Position numbers and translations under genes: made by a program
Shown here: one piece after another, positions 49,487 to 60,593 of the stretch
Layout: each line of letters begins with the position of its first letter
Position numbering within the stretch: position 1 is the stretch's first letter
NCBI RefSeq assembly: GCF_002222655.1
Contig: NZ_CP022423.1
Location: 1,116,001-1,180,000 of the forward strand
From: Vitreoscilla filiformis
GTDB taxonomy: Bacteria > Pseudomonadota > Gammaproteobacteria > Burkholderiales > Burkholderiaceae_C
DNA: 64,000 bases
Reading direction: 5' to 3'
Notes under the pieces: generated by a model
What the model was told of the DNA's origin: nothing
Seen by the model: the letters and a program-made list of their open reading frames with translations, nothing else
The model's database searches: none

Positions 49487-49969
49487 TTACTGTGCAGCGC
49501 TGGCAGCGGCAGCCGGTGCCTTGGGCTCGTCGAACTTGGCACCGCCTTGGTTGGCCATGTACACCACAGCGCGGGCGATTTCATAATCCGAAGCAGCACC
49601 GCCGCTTTGCGCCGGCATGCTGTTCTTTCCCTTGAGCGCCGAGTTCAGCAGTGCCTCGAAGCCAGTCTTGACGCGAGGGCCCCAAGCGCCAGCATCGCCG
49701 AATTTGGGAGCGCCCAACGCCCCGGCAGCGTGGCAAGCGGCACACTGGGCCTTGTAGACTTTTTCCTCGCCCGTGCGAGCCGGGCCGTTGCTTGCAGCGG
49801 CCTTGACTTCAACCAAGCCGATGGGTTGAATGCGTTCGGCGACTTCTTGCTGCTGATCTGGAGAGGGTGCGCGCCCACCCGTCGGGACGAACATGGCAAA
49901 CAGCACCACGGCGACGACCACGATGATGATGGGCAGAACCACGCCGCCCGTTTGTTGTTGCTTGTGCAT
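49487..49969 (-). CDS. Cytochrome c5-like membrane-anchored protein
   Basis: 160 residues. The N-terminal helix (GVVLPIIIVVVAVVLFAMFV) is an uncleaved anchor, followed by a linker and one heme-binding CAACH motif (EEKVYKAQCAACHAAGALGA). The distal Met is probably in KGKNSMPAQSGGAASDYEIA. An Ala-rich tail ends the protein. Membrane-anchored c5-type cytochromes carry electrons in the periplasm. A bidirectional hairpin lies 29 bases after the stop. Confidence 0.92.
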   Translation of the reverse strand: MHKQQQTGGVVLPIIIVVVAVVLFAMFVPTGGRAPSPDQQQEVAERIQPIGLVEVKAAASNGPARTGEEKVYKAQCAACHAAGALGAPKFGDAGAWGPRVKTGFEALLNSALKGKNSMPAQSGGAASDYEIARAVVYMANQGGAKFDEPKAPAAAASAAQ

Positions 49970-50177
49970 CTATTCCTCGATTCGATCGGTACGATAGAGA
50001 CACCCCACGAGCGGGGTGGAATTCTTGACTGGCGGGCCAAGTGGGTGTTTTACGTCCCGCGTAACCCGGGGAGTATAGCGTCGCGATCTTGATGGTCAGC
50101 TGACTTTGAGTGCCGTAAACGGATATGCTGTGACGCCAAGTTTTCCGGGGGGCTCCGAATATGGCTTCGTATCCTGC

Positions 50178-50183
50178 TAGAAT
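50178..50183 (+). promoter_or_regulatory. -10 box upstream of tRNA-Arg
   Basis: TAGAAT at 50178-50183 lies 23 bases before the tRNA 5' end. No strong -35 is seen at 17 bases. Confidence 0.4.
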
Positions 50184-50206
50184 CTTTCGTTCAACTCAAA
50201 TGGACG

Positions 50207-50282
50207 GCGCCCGTAGCTCAGTGGATAGAGTACTGGCCTCCGAAGCCAGGGGTCGCTGGTTCGATCCCAGCCGGGCGCGCCA
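50207..50282 (+). tRNA. tRNA-Arg(CCG)
   Basis: A 76-base cloverleaf with encoded CCA: acceptor GCGCCCG/CGGGCGC with discriminator G, D-arm GCTC...GAGT, anticodon stem CTGGC/GCCAG with loop CTCCGAA (anticodon CCG), variable region GGGTC, and T-arm GCTGG-TTCGATC-CCAGC. It reads CGG codons, common in this GC-rich genome. Confidence 0.97.
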
Positions 50283-50307
50283 CGCTTTGGGTTGTGTGGG
50301 CTGGGGA

Positions 50308-51366
50308 ATGGTGTTCATTGCCGGTTTATCCGGCTCCGCCAGCACCTCAGACTCCACGTTAGACATGCGCAGCGACTACGCTGCTGCGCAAGTCGATGGG
50401 CCACCCGTCGGTGTGTTGCCAGATCCCATGGCCATACCCGATGCGGAGCCGCGCATTGAGGCCATTCTCCCTGGCGGGGCCAATCGGCCTTACCAAGTGG
50501 CAGGCCGGGTCTACACGCCCATCACAGCCGATATTCCCATGTCAGAGCGAGGTTTGGCCTCATGGTACGGTCGAAAGTACCACGGGCGCCGCACTTCGAC
50601 CGGGGAGTACTACAACATGTTTGCCATGTCTGCGGCTCATCCCACGATGCCGTTGCCGAGCTACGCTCGCGTGCGCAATCCAGCCAATGGGCGCGAAGTG
50701 ATCGTGCGCGTGAACGACCGGGGGCCATTCTCCGGCGATCGGGTGATCGATCTGTCCTGGGCGGCTGCGGCCAAGCTGGGGGTGGCTCAGCGGGTGGGGA
50801 CTGTGGAAGTGCAGCGTCTGACACGCACCGACATCTTGGCGCTCCAAAACGAGGGTGGAATCGAGGAGCCCATCAGCGGGGGTTATCACAACAGCACCAC
50901 ACCGGTGGCGGTGATCAATCCTGTGGGTCGGCCAGGTTCGGCGGCAGGGGCGACGGGCGGGGGGGCAGAAGCCACGCCTTCAGCGGTGGCCACGCCCGTG
51001 CGGGTGGGGTCGGGGGTGACGGTCATCACCGCCACGCCGTTGCCCAGCAGCGGTGGCGGCACACCCGCTGCGGCAGCGGCCAGCGTGCGCCCGTCCGGTG
51101 GCGTTCCATCGCCCGCAGCGGCTGTGGCAGCCGGGGGGTTTTGGTTGCAGTTTGGCGCGTTTTCTCGTTCTGAAGGCGCACAGGCCCTGCGAGGAGAGAT
51201 TGCCGCACGCTTAGATTGGATCGCGCCGGCGCTGACGATTGTTTCGGACGGGGCTTTGTACCGACTCCAAGCCGGGCCGTATCGTTCGCGGGTAGACGCT
51301 GGCGACGTGCTGCACAAAATCAAGGAAGAATCGGCCTGGACACCCATCGTGGTGGAGCGTAAATGA
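50308..51366 (+). CDS. rlpA: RlpA-like septal ring lytic transglycosylase with SPOR domain
   Basis: 352 residues if started at ATG 50308 with GGGGA upstream; the open frame extends back through the tRNA gene, so that part is not used. The RlpA double-psi barrel core is RGLASWYGRKYHGRRTSTGE, then YNMFAMSAAHPTMPLPSYAR, then VIVRVNDRGPFSGDRVIDLS. A Gly/Ala/Pro-rich linker and a C-terminal SPOR domain (GFWLQFGAFSRSEGAQALRG, then YRLQAGPYRSRVDAG) follow. It cleaves denuded glycan at the division septum. No clear lipobox Cys is seen near the chosen start, so secretion by a short signal or a different start is possible. Confidence 0.88.
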   Translation: MVFIAGLSGSASTSDSTLDMRSDYAAAQVDGPPVGVLPDPMAIPDAEPRIEAILPGGANRPYQVAGRVYTPITADIPMSERGLASWYGRKYHGRRTSTGEYYNMFAMSAAHPTMPLPSYARVRNPANGREVIVRVNDRGPFSGDRVIDLSWAAAAKLGVAQRVGTVEVQRLTRTDILALQNEGGIEEPISGGYHNSTTPVAVINPVGRPGSAAGATGGGAEATPSAVATPVRVGSGVTVITATPLPSSGGGTPAAAAASVRPSGGVPSPAAAVAAGGFWLQFGAFSRSEGAQALRGEIAARLDWIAPALTIVSDGALYRLQAGPYRSRVDAGDVLHKIKEESAWTPIVVERK

Positions 51367-52310
51367 ATGCTGACCAAGGTGGTAGCGAGGAGAAAAAGCG
51401 CGTGCAGGCCGATGAGTGGATCGTGGAACCGTTGCCGGTGGCAGCATCCGAGCTGGGGGAGTCGCCCTTTTGGCATCCTGACGAAGAGGTGCTGTATTGG
51501 TGCGACATCCCAGGGCGCTGCCTGAACCGCTACGCCCCCGCCTCTGGCGCGCACGATCAGTGGCACTTTGACACCGAGCCTGCCGCTTGTGCGCCCTTGC
51601 TCAGTGGTGGGGTGTTGCTGGCCATGCGGGATGGGCTGTGGCGTTTTGATCCGCGCCAGGGGCGGCGTGAGCGTCTGGCGTCGCCGCCTTACGACCCTGC
51701 TTGCGAGCGCTTCAATGATGGCAAAGCCGACGCCTGGGGTCGTTTTTGGGTTGGCACGATTTACGAACCCCGCGACCGACCTGCGGCGGGCTTGTACTGT
51801 TGGCACCGTGGGTCGCTTCAGCGCATGGCGTCGGACGTCACCACCAGCAACGGTTTGGCATGGAGCCCCGATGGACGCCGCATGTACTGGAGCGACACCA
51901 AGGCCCACCGCATCGACGTGTTGGATGTCAGCCCCTTTGATGGTTCGATTGCGCAGCGCCGAGCGTGGGTCACGTTGCCCGTCAAGCAGCCGGGGCAGCC
52001 ATTGCAGACGTATGGGGGGCGCCCCGACGGTGCTGCTGTGGACAGCGAGGGCTGTTACTGGAGTGCAATGTTTGAGGGGCAGCGCCTGGTGAGGTTTTCC
52101 CCGGCGGGTGAAGTTCTCCAGGAAGTGCCGCTGCCCGTGCGCTGCCCGACGATGCCGTGTTTCGGCGGGAGTGACTTGCGGACGCTGTTTATCACCACGG
52201 CGCGTGAGAACCGTCCTGCTCAGGAGTTGATGGCCCAGCCGTGGGCGGGACGTGTGTTGCAGATGCGCGTGCGTGTACCGGGATTGCCCACCTGCTTTGT
52301 CGCGGAATGA
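51363..52310 (+). CDS. SMP-30/gluconolactonase family protein
   Basis: 315 residues; ATG 51363 overlaps the rlpA stop (ATGA). Family motifs: ELGESPFWHPDEEVLYWCDI, then CERFNDGKADAWGRFWVGTI, then TTSNGLAWSPDGRRMYWSDT, then GRPDGAAVDSEGCYWSAMF, giving the six-bladed beta-propeller with a metal-binding Glu, Asn and Asp. The likely reaction is lactone hydrolysis of a sugar acid; the substrate is unknown. Confidence 0.92.
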   Translation: MNADQGGSEEKKRVQADEWIVEPLPVAASELGESPFWHPDEEVLYWCDIPGRCLNRYAPASGAHDQWHFDTEPAACAPLLSGGVLLAMRDGLWRFDPRQGRRERLASPPYDPACERFNDGKADAWGRFWVGTIYEPRDRPAAGLYCWHRGSLQRMASDVTTSNGLAWSPDGRRMYWSDTKAHRIDVLDVSPFDGSIAQRRAWVTLPVKQPGQPLQTYGGRPDGAAVDSEGCYWSAMFEGQRLVRFSPAGEVLQEVPLPVRCPTMPCFGGSDLRTLFITTARENRPAQELMAQPWAGRVLQMRVRVPGLPTCFVAE

Positions 52311-52513
52311 GCGATTTCACGATGCGGAAAGCGATTCCGACTCTTTCGTGGGTGCGATTCTGCTGCGCGTGGTGCGTGCAATGGTGAGTTGTTGGGGTGG
52401 TGAGGTCTGCAAACGCCCTGATTCGGGGAAACCCGCAAGCATACGCACCGGCAATGTGCAAGTAGGGACGAATCCTGTGCGGGGGCATGCCCGGGTTTCT
52501 ACGTGGTAGCCCG

Positions 52514-52519
52514 TATAAT
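52514..52519 (+). promoter_or_regulatory. Candidate -10 box of the atp operon
   Basis: A perfect TATAAT lies 34 bases before the atpI start. No consensus -35 is seen 16-18 bases upstream. The 243-base gap from 52311 holds no gene; a GGGCATGCCC palindrome lies at about 52483-52492. Confidence 0.55.
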
Positions 52520-52553
52520 TTGCGGGTTTTGCCAAACCTCACCTGTGATTTCC

Positions 52554-53054
52554 ATGACCCATGACCGGCCAAACGGCCCCGCCAAAGGCTCCGGTGCATG
52601 GGCTGATGAAGAAGATGAGGTCGCAAATCAGCCTATCAAGCCCCTGACGCGAGAAGAAGCGCAGGTCTTGATGGCAAGCAACCCGTCGGTTTCTCCTTGG
52701 CGGGTGATTGCGGTGCAAGCCGCAGTCGGGTTGGTGTTGGCTGCCCTGGTGGCGCTGATGTCTGGCTCTGCAAAGATGGCGTGGTCTGCGCTGTATGGTG
52801 CAGCCACGGTGGTGGTGCCGGGTGCCTTGATGGCGCGTGGCATGACCAGTCGGCTCTCCAGTTTGACGCCGGCAGTCTCGGCTGTCAGCGTCATGTTGTG
52901 GGAGTTCGGCAAGATAGCAGTTTCGGTCGCCATGCTGATGCTGGCGCCCAAAGTGGTGCCCGACCTGAGTTGGCCAGCTTTGCTGGGGACTCTGGTGGTG
53001 TGCATCAAGGTGTACTGGGTTGCGCTCTCGTGGCGCGGTCGCAAAAAGAGTTGA
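52554..53054 (+). CDS. atpI: ATP synthase protein I
   Basis: 166 residues from ATG 52554 (MTHDRPNGPAKGSGAWADEE). A charged N-terminus is followed by four hydrophobic segments (WRVIAVQAAVGLVLAALVAL, then MAWSALYGAATVVVPGALMA, then MLWEFGKIAVSVAMLMLAPK, then WPALLGTLVVCIKVYWVALS). AtpI assists assembly of the c-ring. First gene of the operon. Confidence 0.92.
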   Translation: MTHDRPNGPAKGSGAWADEEDEVANQPIKPLTREEAQVLMASNPSVSPWRVIAVQAAVGLVLAALVALMSGSAKMAWSALYGAATVVVPGALMARGMTSRLSSLTPAVSAVSVMLWEFGKIAVSVAMLMLAPKVVPDLSWPALLGTLVVCIKVYWVALSWRGRKKS

Positions 53055-53072
53055 ACGGACGACGACACAATC

Positions 53073-53951
53073 ATGGCAGCTGAAGGTCACGCCGCAGAAC
53101 ACGGGCCCACCGCGGGCGAGTACATCGTTCACCACCTGACGCACCTGCGCAACAAGGAACTGAATGGCCCCTTCGACTTGACGGTCGTTGCCTGGGACTC
53201 GATGTTCTTTTCGATTTTGCTGGGTGTCATTGGTTCTTTCGTGTTGTGGCGCGCCGCTCGCGCCGCGACGTCAGGTGTTCCGGGCCGCTTCCAAGCTGCT
53301 GTGGAACTCCTGGTGGAAATGGTGGAGTCCCAAGCCAAGGGCATCGTGCATAACGCACAAAGCCGCAAACTGGTCTCGCCGCTGGCGCTGACGGTGTTCG
53401 TCTGGATCTTCCTGCTGAACGCCATGGACTTGCTGCCGGTTGATCTGCTGCCCTTCATCTGGGAAAAGATCGTTGGTGCCACTGGCGGTGATCCGCATCA
53501 CGCGTACCTGCGCTCCGTGCCGACGGCTGATCTGTCGGTCACCATGGGCCTGTCGCTGTCGGTGCTGATCGTTTGCTTGGTCTACAACGTCAAGATCAAG
53601 GGCTTCGGCGGCTGGGTGCATGAACTGTTTGCCGCTCCGTTCGGCGATCACCCGCTGCTGTACCCTTTCAACTTCCTGATGCAGATGATTGAGTTCGTCG
53701 CCAAGACCGTGTCGCACGGTATGCGGTTGTTCGGCAACATGTATGCCGGCGAACTGATCTTTCTGCTGATCGCCCTGATGGGTGGTGCTTGGGGCTCGGT
53801 CGGTCTGGGTACCGGCATTGGCCTGGCCATCGGTCACATCATTGCAGGCTCCGCCTGGGCGATCTTCCACATCCTGATCATCACGCTGCAAGCCTTCGTG
53901 TTCATGATGCTGACGCTGGTGTACATCGGCCAAGCCCACGACTCGCACTGA
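53073..53951 (+). CDS. atpB: ATP synthase Fo subunit a
   Basis: 292 residues with five to six hydrophobic helices. The proton-channel helix with its essential Arg is HGMRLFGNMYAGELIFLLIA. The LNAMDLLPVDLLPF segment matches the family. A His-containing N-terminal extension precedes the first helix, as in other Betaproteobacteria. Membrane stator of the Fo motor. Confidence 0.97.
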   Translation: MAAEGHAAEHGPTAGEYIVHHLTHLRNKELNGPFDLTVVAWDSMFFSILLGVIGSFVLWRAARAATSGVPGRFQAAVELLVEMVESQAKGIVHNAQSRKLVSPLALTVFVWIFLLNAMDLLPVDLLPFIWEKIVGATGGDPHHAYLRSVPTADLSVTMGLSLSVLIVCLVYNVKIKGFGGWVHELFAAPFGDHPLLYPFNFLMQMIEFVAKTVSHGMRLFGNMYAGELIFLLIALMGGAWGSVGLGTGIGLAIGHIIAGSAWAIFHILIITLQAFVFMMLTLVYIGQAHDSH

Positions 53952-53966
53952 TTCGCAGTGCGCTGA

Positions 53967-54290
<324 letters not shown>

Positions 54291-54385
54291 TTCGGCGCAG
54301 GTCGTGTTGAGAGGCCGGGGTGTGGCGCTGTGAGCGCTGCATCCCGTGCCGAAAGTTCCGTCACCGAGATTGAGGCAACAATAAA

Positions 54386-54856
54386 GTGAGCATCACCGGT
54401 ACCCTCATCGTCCAGATGATCGTGTTCCTGATCCTGGTCTGGTTCACGATGAAGTTCGTCTGGCCGCCGATCACCGCCGCTCTGGATGAGCGTGCGAAGA
54501 AGATCGCCGAAGGTTTGTCTGCCGCCGACAAGGCCAAGGCCGATCTGGCTGAAGCCGACAAGAAAGTCCAAGTTGCCCTGGCCTCCGCCAAGGATGATGC
54601 GACCAAGCGTCTGGCTGATGCCGAGCGCCTGGCCCTGCAACTGGTGGAAGAAGCCAAGGCCCGTGCCGCCTCTGAAGGCGCCAAGGTGCTGGCTGCTGCC
54701 AAGGCTGAAGCCCAACAAGAATCCGTCAAGGCCCGCGAAGCCCTGCGTGAGCAAGTGGCTGTGCTGGCTGTCAAGGGCGCTGAAGCGATCCTGAAGCGCG
54801 AAGTCAATGCCGGCGTACACGCCGATCTTCTGAACCGTCTGAAGACCGAGCTGTAA
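54386..54856 (+). CDS. atpF: ATP synthase Fo subunit b
   Basis: 156 residues from GTG 54386 ([20 protein letters not shown]). One N-terminal membrane helix leads into a long charged helix ([20 protein letters not shown], onward) that forms the peripheral stalk dimer. No strong ribosome site precedes the GTG; GAGG lies 14 bases upstream. Confidence 0.95.
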   Translation: MSITGTLIVQMIVFLILVWFTMKFVWPPITAALDERAKKIAEGLSAADKAKADLAEADKKVQVALASAKDDATKRLADAERLALQLVEEAKARAASEGAKVLAAAKAEAQQESVKAREALREQVAVLAVKGAEAILKREVNAGVHADLLNRLKTEL

Positions 54857-54858
54857 TC

Positions 54859-55392
54859 ATGGCTGAGCTTGCAACCATCGCCCGCCCCTACGCCGAAGCC
54901 TTGTTCAAGGCCGTCGGCGCCGACGACGCCAAGGCTTTGGCCGGACAGCTTGAAGCTGTCGGTCAAGTCGCTGGCAATGCCCAGCTGCGCCAATTCGCTG
55001 ACAGCCCCAAGGTGACGGCGGCCCAGGTGTTCGATCTGGTGGCATCCGTGGCCAAGGTCACGTTGTCGCCCAAGGTCGCCAACCTGCTGTCCGTCGTGAT
55101 CGAGAACGGCCGCCTGGTGGCACTGCCCGAGGTCGCCGCCCAGTTCCGCGCCCTGGTCAACGCCAGCACGGGCGTGTCTGATGCGATCGTTTACAGCGCC
55201 TTTGCGCTGGACGCCGCCCAGCTCGCCGAGGTCGTCGCGACCCTGGAGAAGCGCTTCGGTCGCAAGCTCAACGCCACCGTGGTGGTCGATGAATCCCTCA
55301 TCGGCGGCATTCGCGTGGTGGTGGGCGACGAGGTGCTGGACACCTCGGTCAAGGCCCGCCTGGAGCAGATGAAGGTCGCCCTCGCCAACTGA
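54859..55392 (+). CDS. atpH: ATP synthase F1 subunit delta
   Basis: 177 residues, 2 bases after atpF. Family pattern [20 protein letters not shown], then [20 protein letters not shown], then [20 protein letters not shown]. Links the peripheral stalk to the F1 head. Confidence 0.96.
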   Translation: MAELATIARPYAEALFKAVGADDAKALAGQLEAVGQVAGNAQLRQFADSPKVTAAQVFDLVASVAKVTLSPKVANLLSVVIENGRLVALPEVAAQFRALVNASTGVSDAIVYSAFALDAAQLAEVVATLEKRFGRKLNATVVVDESLIGGIRVVVGDEVLDTSVKARLEQMKVALAN

Positions 55393-55476
55393 GGTCGCAT
55401 CCATCCCACTCGACGAACTGGCGTATCCATACATCGGCAGCAGGTTTGACCGGCTGCCGCGCTTTCGGAGAAAGCA

Positions 55477-57030
55477 ATGCAACTGAATCCTGCAGAAATT
55501 TCGGAACTGATCAAGAGCCGTATCGAAGGCCTGGGCGCCTCGACGGACATCCGCAACCAGGGCACCGTCGTTTCGGTGACCGACGGCATCGTCCGCGTCC
55601 ACGGCCTGTCCGACGCGATGCAGGGCGAAATGCTGGAATTCCCGGCTGGCAAGGACGGTCAACCCTCCTTCGGCCTGGCCCTGAACCTCGAGCGTGACTC
55701 TGTCGGCGCCGTGATTCTGGGCGAATACGAACACATCTCCGAAGGCGACACCGTCAAATGCACGGGCCGCATTCTGGAAGTGCCGGTCGGCCCCGAGCTG
55801 ATTGGCCGCGTGGTGAACGCGCTGGGCCAGCCGATCGACGGCAAGGGCCCGATCAACGCCAAGATGACGGACGTGATCGAAAAGGTTGCTCCGGGCGTGA
55901 TCGCACGTAAGTCGGTGGATCAGCCGGTGCAATCCGGTCTGAAGTGTATCGACTCGATGGTGCCCGTTGGCCGTGGCCAGCGTGAGCTGATCATCGGTGA
56001 CCGCCAAACCGGCAAGACCGCCGTGGCCATCGACGCCATCATCAACCAGAAGGGTCAGAGCATGACCTGCGTCTACGTCGCGATCGGCCAAAAGGCTTCG
56101 TCGATCAAGAACGTGGTGCGCGCTCTGGAACAAGCCGGCGCGATGGAATACACCATCGTCGTGGCTGCTTCGGCTTCTGAATCTGCTGCCATGCAGTACG
56201 TGTCGGCTTACTCGGGCTGCACGATGGGCGAATACTTCCGCGATCGCGGCCAAGACGCCCTGATCATTTATGACGATCTGTCCAAGCAAGCTGTGGCCTA
56301 TCGTCAAGTGTCGCTGCTGCTGCGCCGTCCGCCGGGCCGCGAAGCTTTCCCTGGCGATGTGTTCTATCTCCACAGCCGTCTGCTGGAGCGTGCCGCTCGC
56401 GTGAACGCCGACTACGTCGAAGAATTCACCAAGGGCGCCGTCAAGGGCAAGACGGGTTCGCTGACCGCACTGCCGATCATCGAAACCCAAGCCGGTGACG
56501 TGTCCGCCTTCGTGCCGACCAACGTGATCTCGATCACGGACGGCCAGATCTTCCTGGAAACCAGCCTGTTCAACGCAGGTGTGCGCCCCGCCATCAACGC
56601 CGGTATCTCGGTGTCTCGCGTGGGTGGTGCCGCTCAGACCAAGCTGATCAAGTCCCTGTCCGGCGGTATCCGTACCGACTTGGCCCAGTACCGCGAACTG
56701 GCTGCTTTCGCACAGTTCGCTTCGGACCTGGACGCTTCGACCAAGAAACAACTGGATCGCGGTGCTCGCGTGACCGAGTTGCTGAAGCAAGCCCAGTACG
56801 CCCCGCTGTCGATCAGCCTGATGGCTGCTTCCCTGTACGCCGTGAACAAGGGCTACATGGACAGCGTCGAAGTCAAGCAAGTGCTGGCGTTCGAATCTGG
56901 GCTGCACCAGTTCCTGAAGGCCAGCCATGCTGCCCTGCTGACCAAGCTGGAAGCCGACAAGGCCATGGACAAGGCTGCCGAAGAAGAACTGAACGGCGCC
57001 ATCGCTGCTTTCAAGAAGTCCTTCGCCTGA
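55477..57030 (+). CDS. atpA: ATP synthase F1 subunit alpha
   Basis: 517 residues. Walker A is [16 protein letters not shown], and the DELSEED-region and nucleotide-binding segments are intact ([18 protein letters not shown], then [20 protein letters not shown], then [20 protein letters not shown]). Non-catalytic nucleotide-binding subunit of F1. Confidence 0.98.
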   Translation: MQLNPAEISELIKSRIEGLGASTDIRNQGTVVSVTDGIVRVHGLSDAMQGEMLEFPAGKDGQPSFGLALNLERDSVGAVILGEYEHISEGDTVKCTGRILEVPVGPELIGRVVNALGQPIDGKGPINAKMTDVIEKVAPGVIARKSVDQPVQSGLKCIDSMVPVGRGQRELIIGDRQTGKTAVAIDAIINQKGQSMTCVYVAIGQKASSIKNVVRALEQAGAMEYTIVVAASASESAAMQYVSAYSGCTMGEYFRDRGQDALIIYDDLSKQAVAYRQVSLLLRRPPGREAFPGDVFYLHSRLLERAARVNADYVEEFTKGAVKGKTGSLTALPIIETQAGDVSAFVPTNVISITDGQIFLETSLFNAGVRPAINAGISVSRVGGAAQTKLIKSLSGGIRTDLAQYRELAAFAQFASDLDASTKKQLDRGARVTELLKQAQYAPLSISLMAASLYAVNKGYMDSVEVKQVLAFESGLHQFLKASHAALLTKLEADKAMDKAAEEELNGAIAAFKKSFA

Positions 57031-57100
57031 ACCGAGCCACATGGCGAGTGATGCCGGGGCGACCGTCCCGGTATCGCTCCACTGACTAGGAGAAAACGTC

Positions 57101-57985
57101 ATGGCGGTCGGAAAGGAAATTCGCGGCAAGATCAAATCGGTGGAAAACACCAAGAAGATCACCAAGGCCATGGAAATGGTTGCCGCGTCGAAGATGCGCA
57201 AGGCGCAAGAGCGGATGCGCAATGCGCGTCCGTACAGCGACAAGATTCGCAACATCACGGCCAACCTGTCGCAGGCGAACCCTGAGTACAAGTCGGCTTA
57301 CATGCGTGCTGACGGCAAGTCGGGCGTCACCGGTTTCGTCGTGGTCACCACCGACAAGGGCCTGTGCGGCGGTTTGAACACCAACGTGCTGCGCGCCGTC
57401 ACCAACAAGATGCGCGATGTGCAGACGGCTGGTGGCAAGGTCGAGGCTGTGGCCATCGGCTCCAAGGGTCTGGGTTTCCTGAACCGCGTTGGCGTCAAGG
57501 TGATCTCGCAAGCCACCGGTTTGGGCGATGCCCCGCACCTGGAAAAGCTGATCGGCCCCGTCAAGGTGATGCTGGATGCTTTCGTGGCTGGTGAGGTGGA
57601 TGCGGTGTACCTGTGCTACACCAAGTTCATCAACACCATGAAGCAAGAGCCCGTGGTTGAGCAACTGCTGCCCCTGCCGGCGGCTGCGCTGGAACAGTCG
57701 GCTGCCGAGAAGACGGCCTACGGCTGGGACTACCTGTATGAGCCGGATGCTGCTTCCGTCATCGACGAGCTGCTGACCCGCTACATCGAAGCGCTGGTGT
57801 ACCAGGGCGTGGCCGAAAACATGGCATCTGAGCAATCTGCTCGGATGGTGGCCATGAAGGCTGCGACCGACAACGCGGGCACGCTGATCGGTGAGTTGAA
57901 GCTCATCTACAACAAGACCCGCCAGGCTGCCATCACGAAGGAACTCTCCGAAATCGTGAGCGGCGCGGCCGCCATCAGTGGTTGA
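57101..57985 (+). CDS. atpG: ATP synthase F1 subunit gamma
   Basis: 294 residues. N-terminal helix [20 protein letters not shown] and C-terminal helix [20 protein letters not shown], then [20 protein letters not shown] form the rotating coiled-coil shaft. Middle [12 protein letters not shown] motif is conserved. Confidence 0.97.
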   Translation: MAVGKEIRGKIKSVENTKKITKAMEMVAASKMRKAQERMRNARPYSDKIRNITANLSQANPEYKSAYMRADGKSGVTGFVVVTTDKGLCGGLNTNVLRAVTNKMRDVQTAGGKVEAVAIGSKGLGFLNRVGVKVISQATGLGDAPHLEKLIGPVKVMLDAFVAGEVDAVYLCYTKFINTMKQEPVVEQLLPLPAAALEQSAAEKTAYGWDYLYEPDAASVIDELLTRYIEALVYQGVAENMASEQSARMVAMKAATDNAGTLIGELKLIYNKTRQAAITKELSEIVSGAAAISG

Positions 57986-59440
<1,455 letters not shown>

Positions 59441-59519
59441 TGAGCCGTTGGCGGCCAGTGCCTTGGGTGCAGGCCGCCCCCGCTTTGCATTGAACCTTCC
59501 AACCTGAAAGACATCGAGC

Positions 59520-59939
59520 ATGGCAACCATCCACGTTGACGTCGTGTCGGCCGAGGAGTCGATCTTCTCGGGCGAGGCGAAATTCGTCGCGCTGCCGGGC
59601 GAAGCGGGTGAACTGGGCATCCTGCCGCGTCACACCCCGCTGATCACCCGCATCAAGCCGGGCGCGGTGCGCATCGAGCGTGCTGACAACGGAGAGGAAG
59701 AGTTCGTCTTCGTCGCCGGTGGCATCCTGGAAGTGCAGCCCCACTGCGTGACCGTTCTGGCCGACACCGCCATTCGCGGCCACGATCTGGACGAGGCCAA
59801 GGCCACTGAAGCCAAGAAGCTGGCTGAAGAAGCCCTGGGCAACGCCAAGAGCGACATCGATCTGGCCCTGGCCCAGAGCGAGTTCGCCATGATGGCTGCG
59901 CAACTGGCCGCCATCCAGAAGCTGCGCAAGTCCCGCTGA
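59520..59939 (+). CDS. atpC: ATP synthase F1 subunit epsilon
   Basis: 139 residues. Beta-sandwich start ([20 protein letters not shown], then [20 protein letters not shown]) and C-terminal two-helix tail ([20 protein letters not shown]). Rotor subunit and regulator of ATP hydrolysis; last gene of the operon. Confidence 0.96.
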   Translation: MATIHVDVVSAEESIFSGEAKFVALPGEAGELGILPRHTPLITRIKPGAVRIERADNGEEEFVFVAGGILEVQPHCVTVLADTAIRGHDLDEAKATEAKKLAEEALGNAKSDIDLALAQSEFAMMAAQLAAIQKLRKSR

Positions 59940-59984
59940 TTGGGACGCAGGCGGGCGGACGCGCCAGCCTGTGTTTCCCACCCG

Positions 59985-60020
59985 ACCCACCCTCGGCTTA
60001 TTGCCGGCGGTGGGTTTTGT
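59985..60020 (+). terminator. Terminator of the atp operon
   Basis: ACCCACC (59985-59991) pairs with GGTGGGT (60009-60015), with a CGGC/GCCG inner stem, followed by a T-rich run. Also lies at the 3' end of the opposing TPM gene. Confidence 0.8.
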
Positions 60021-60023
60021 TTT

Positions 60024-60587
60024 TTAGCGCAGATCGGGTGAATTGGGCAGCTCGTTGCGTGGTGCCACGCCATGCGCTGGCGGGAAAAACTCACTGAGCC
60101 AAGCGGTGACCTGGTCGAGTGCCAAATCCAAGCCAGCTTCAAACGCGCCTTGGCGAAACTGCTCGGACATGCGCCGCGTCAAGTCCTGCCACTGCTCGGG
60201 GTGGATGTGCTGACTCAGGCCACGATCGGCGACGATTTCAATGGCTCGATCGGCCAGCAGCAGGTAAATGAGCACGCCGTTGTTGTACTCGGTGTCCCAG
60301 ACGCGCAACTTGCCGAACAGGGTGATGGCACGTGTGCGGGCTGGAACATCGTGGCGCAGGTAGCGCCATGGCAAGCCTGCTTCGATGGACAAGCGGATTT
60401 CGCCTTGATGCTGGCGTTCACTGTCGGCGATGTGGCGGTGCAGCCGTTGGAGGGCACCCGATCCGAGTAGCCGAGGGATGTCGCGTCGATCCAACTGGCG
60501 GTGCCGAAGGATGCGGGCACACCGTCGTCGCCATGCCGACAAGCAGGCCACGAGGGACGGGAAAAAGTTGCTAAAGCGTTGCTGCAT
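60024..60587 (-). CDS. TPM-domain protein, short form
   Basis: 187 residues from ATG 60587; GTG 60593 is an alternative, next to the upstream stop. Basic N-terminus, then a TPM/Psb32-like fold (SERQHQGEIRLSIEAGLPWR, then NGVLIYLLLADRAIEIVADR, then FRQGAFEAGLDLALDQVTAW). No transmembrane helix is clear. Often encoded next to lemA and a longer TPM protein. Function unclear; envelope maintenance has been proposed for the family. Confidence 0.85.
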   Translation of the reverse strand: MQQRFSNFFPSLVACLSAWRRRCARILRHRQLDRRDIPRLLGSGALQRLHRHIADSERQHQGEIRLSIEAGLPWRYLRHDVPARTRAITLFGKLRVWDTEYNNGVLIYLLLADRAIEIVADRGLSQHIHPEQWQDLTRRMSEQFRQGAFEAGLDLALDQVTAWLSEFFPPAHGVAPRNELPNSPDLR

Positions 60588-60593
60588 GCCCAC

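Noticed and set aside
54361..57291. 976-residue minus-strand frame opposite atpF-atpH-atpA
   Set aside because: Antisense shadow of highly conserved ATP synthase genes.
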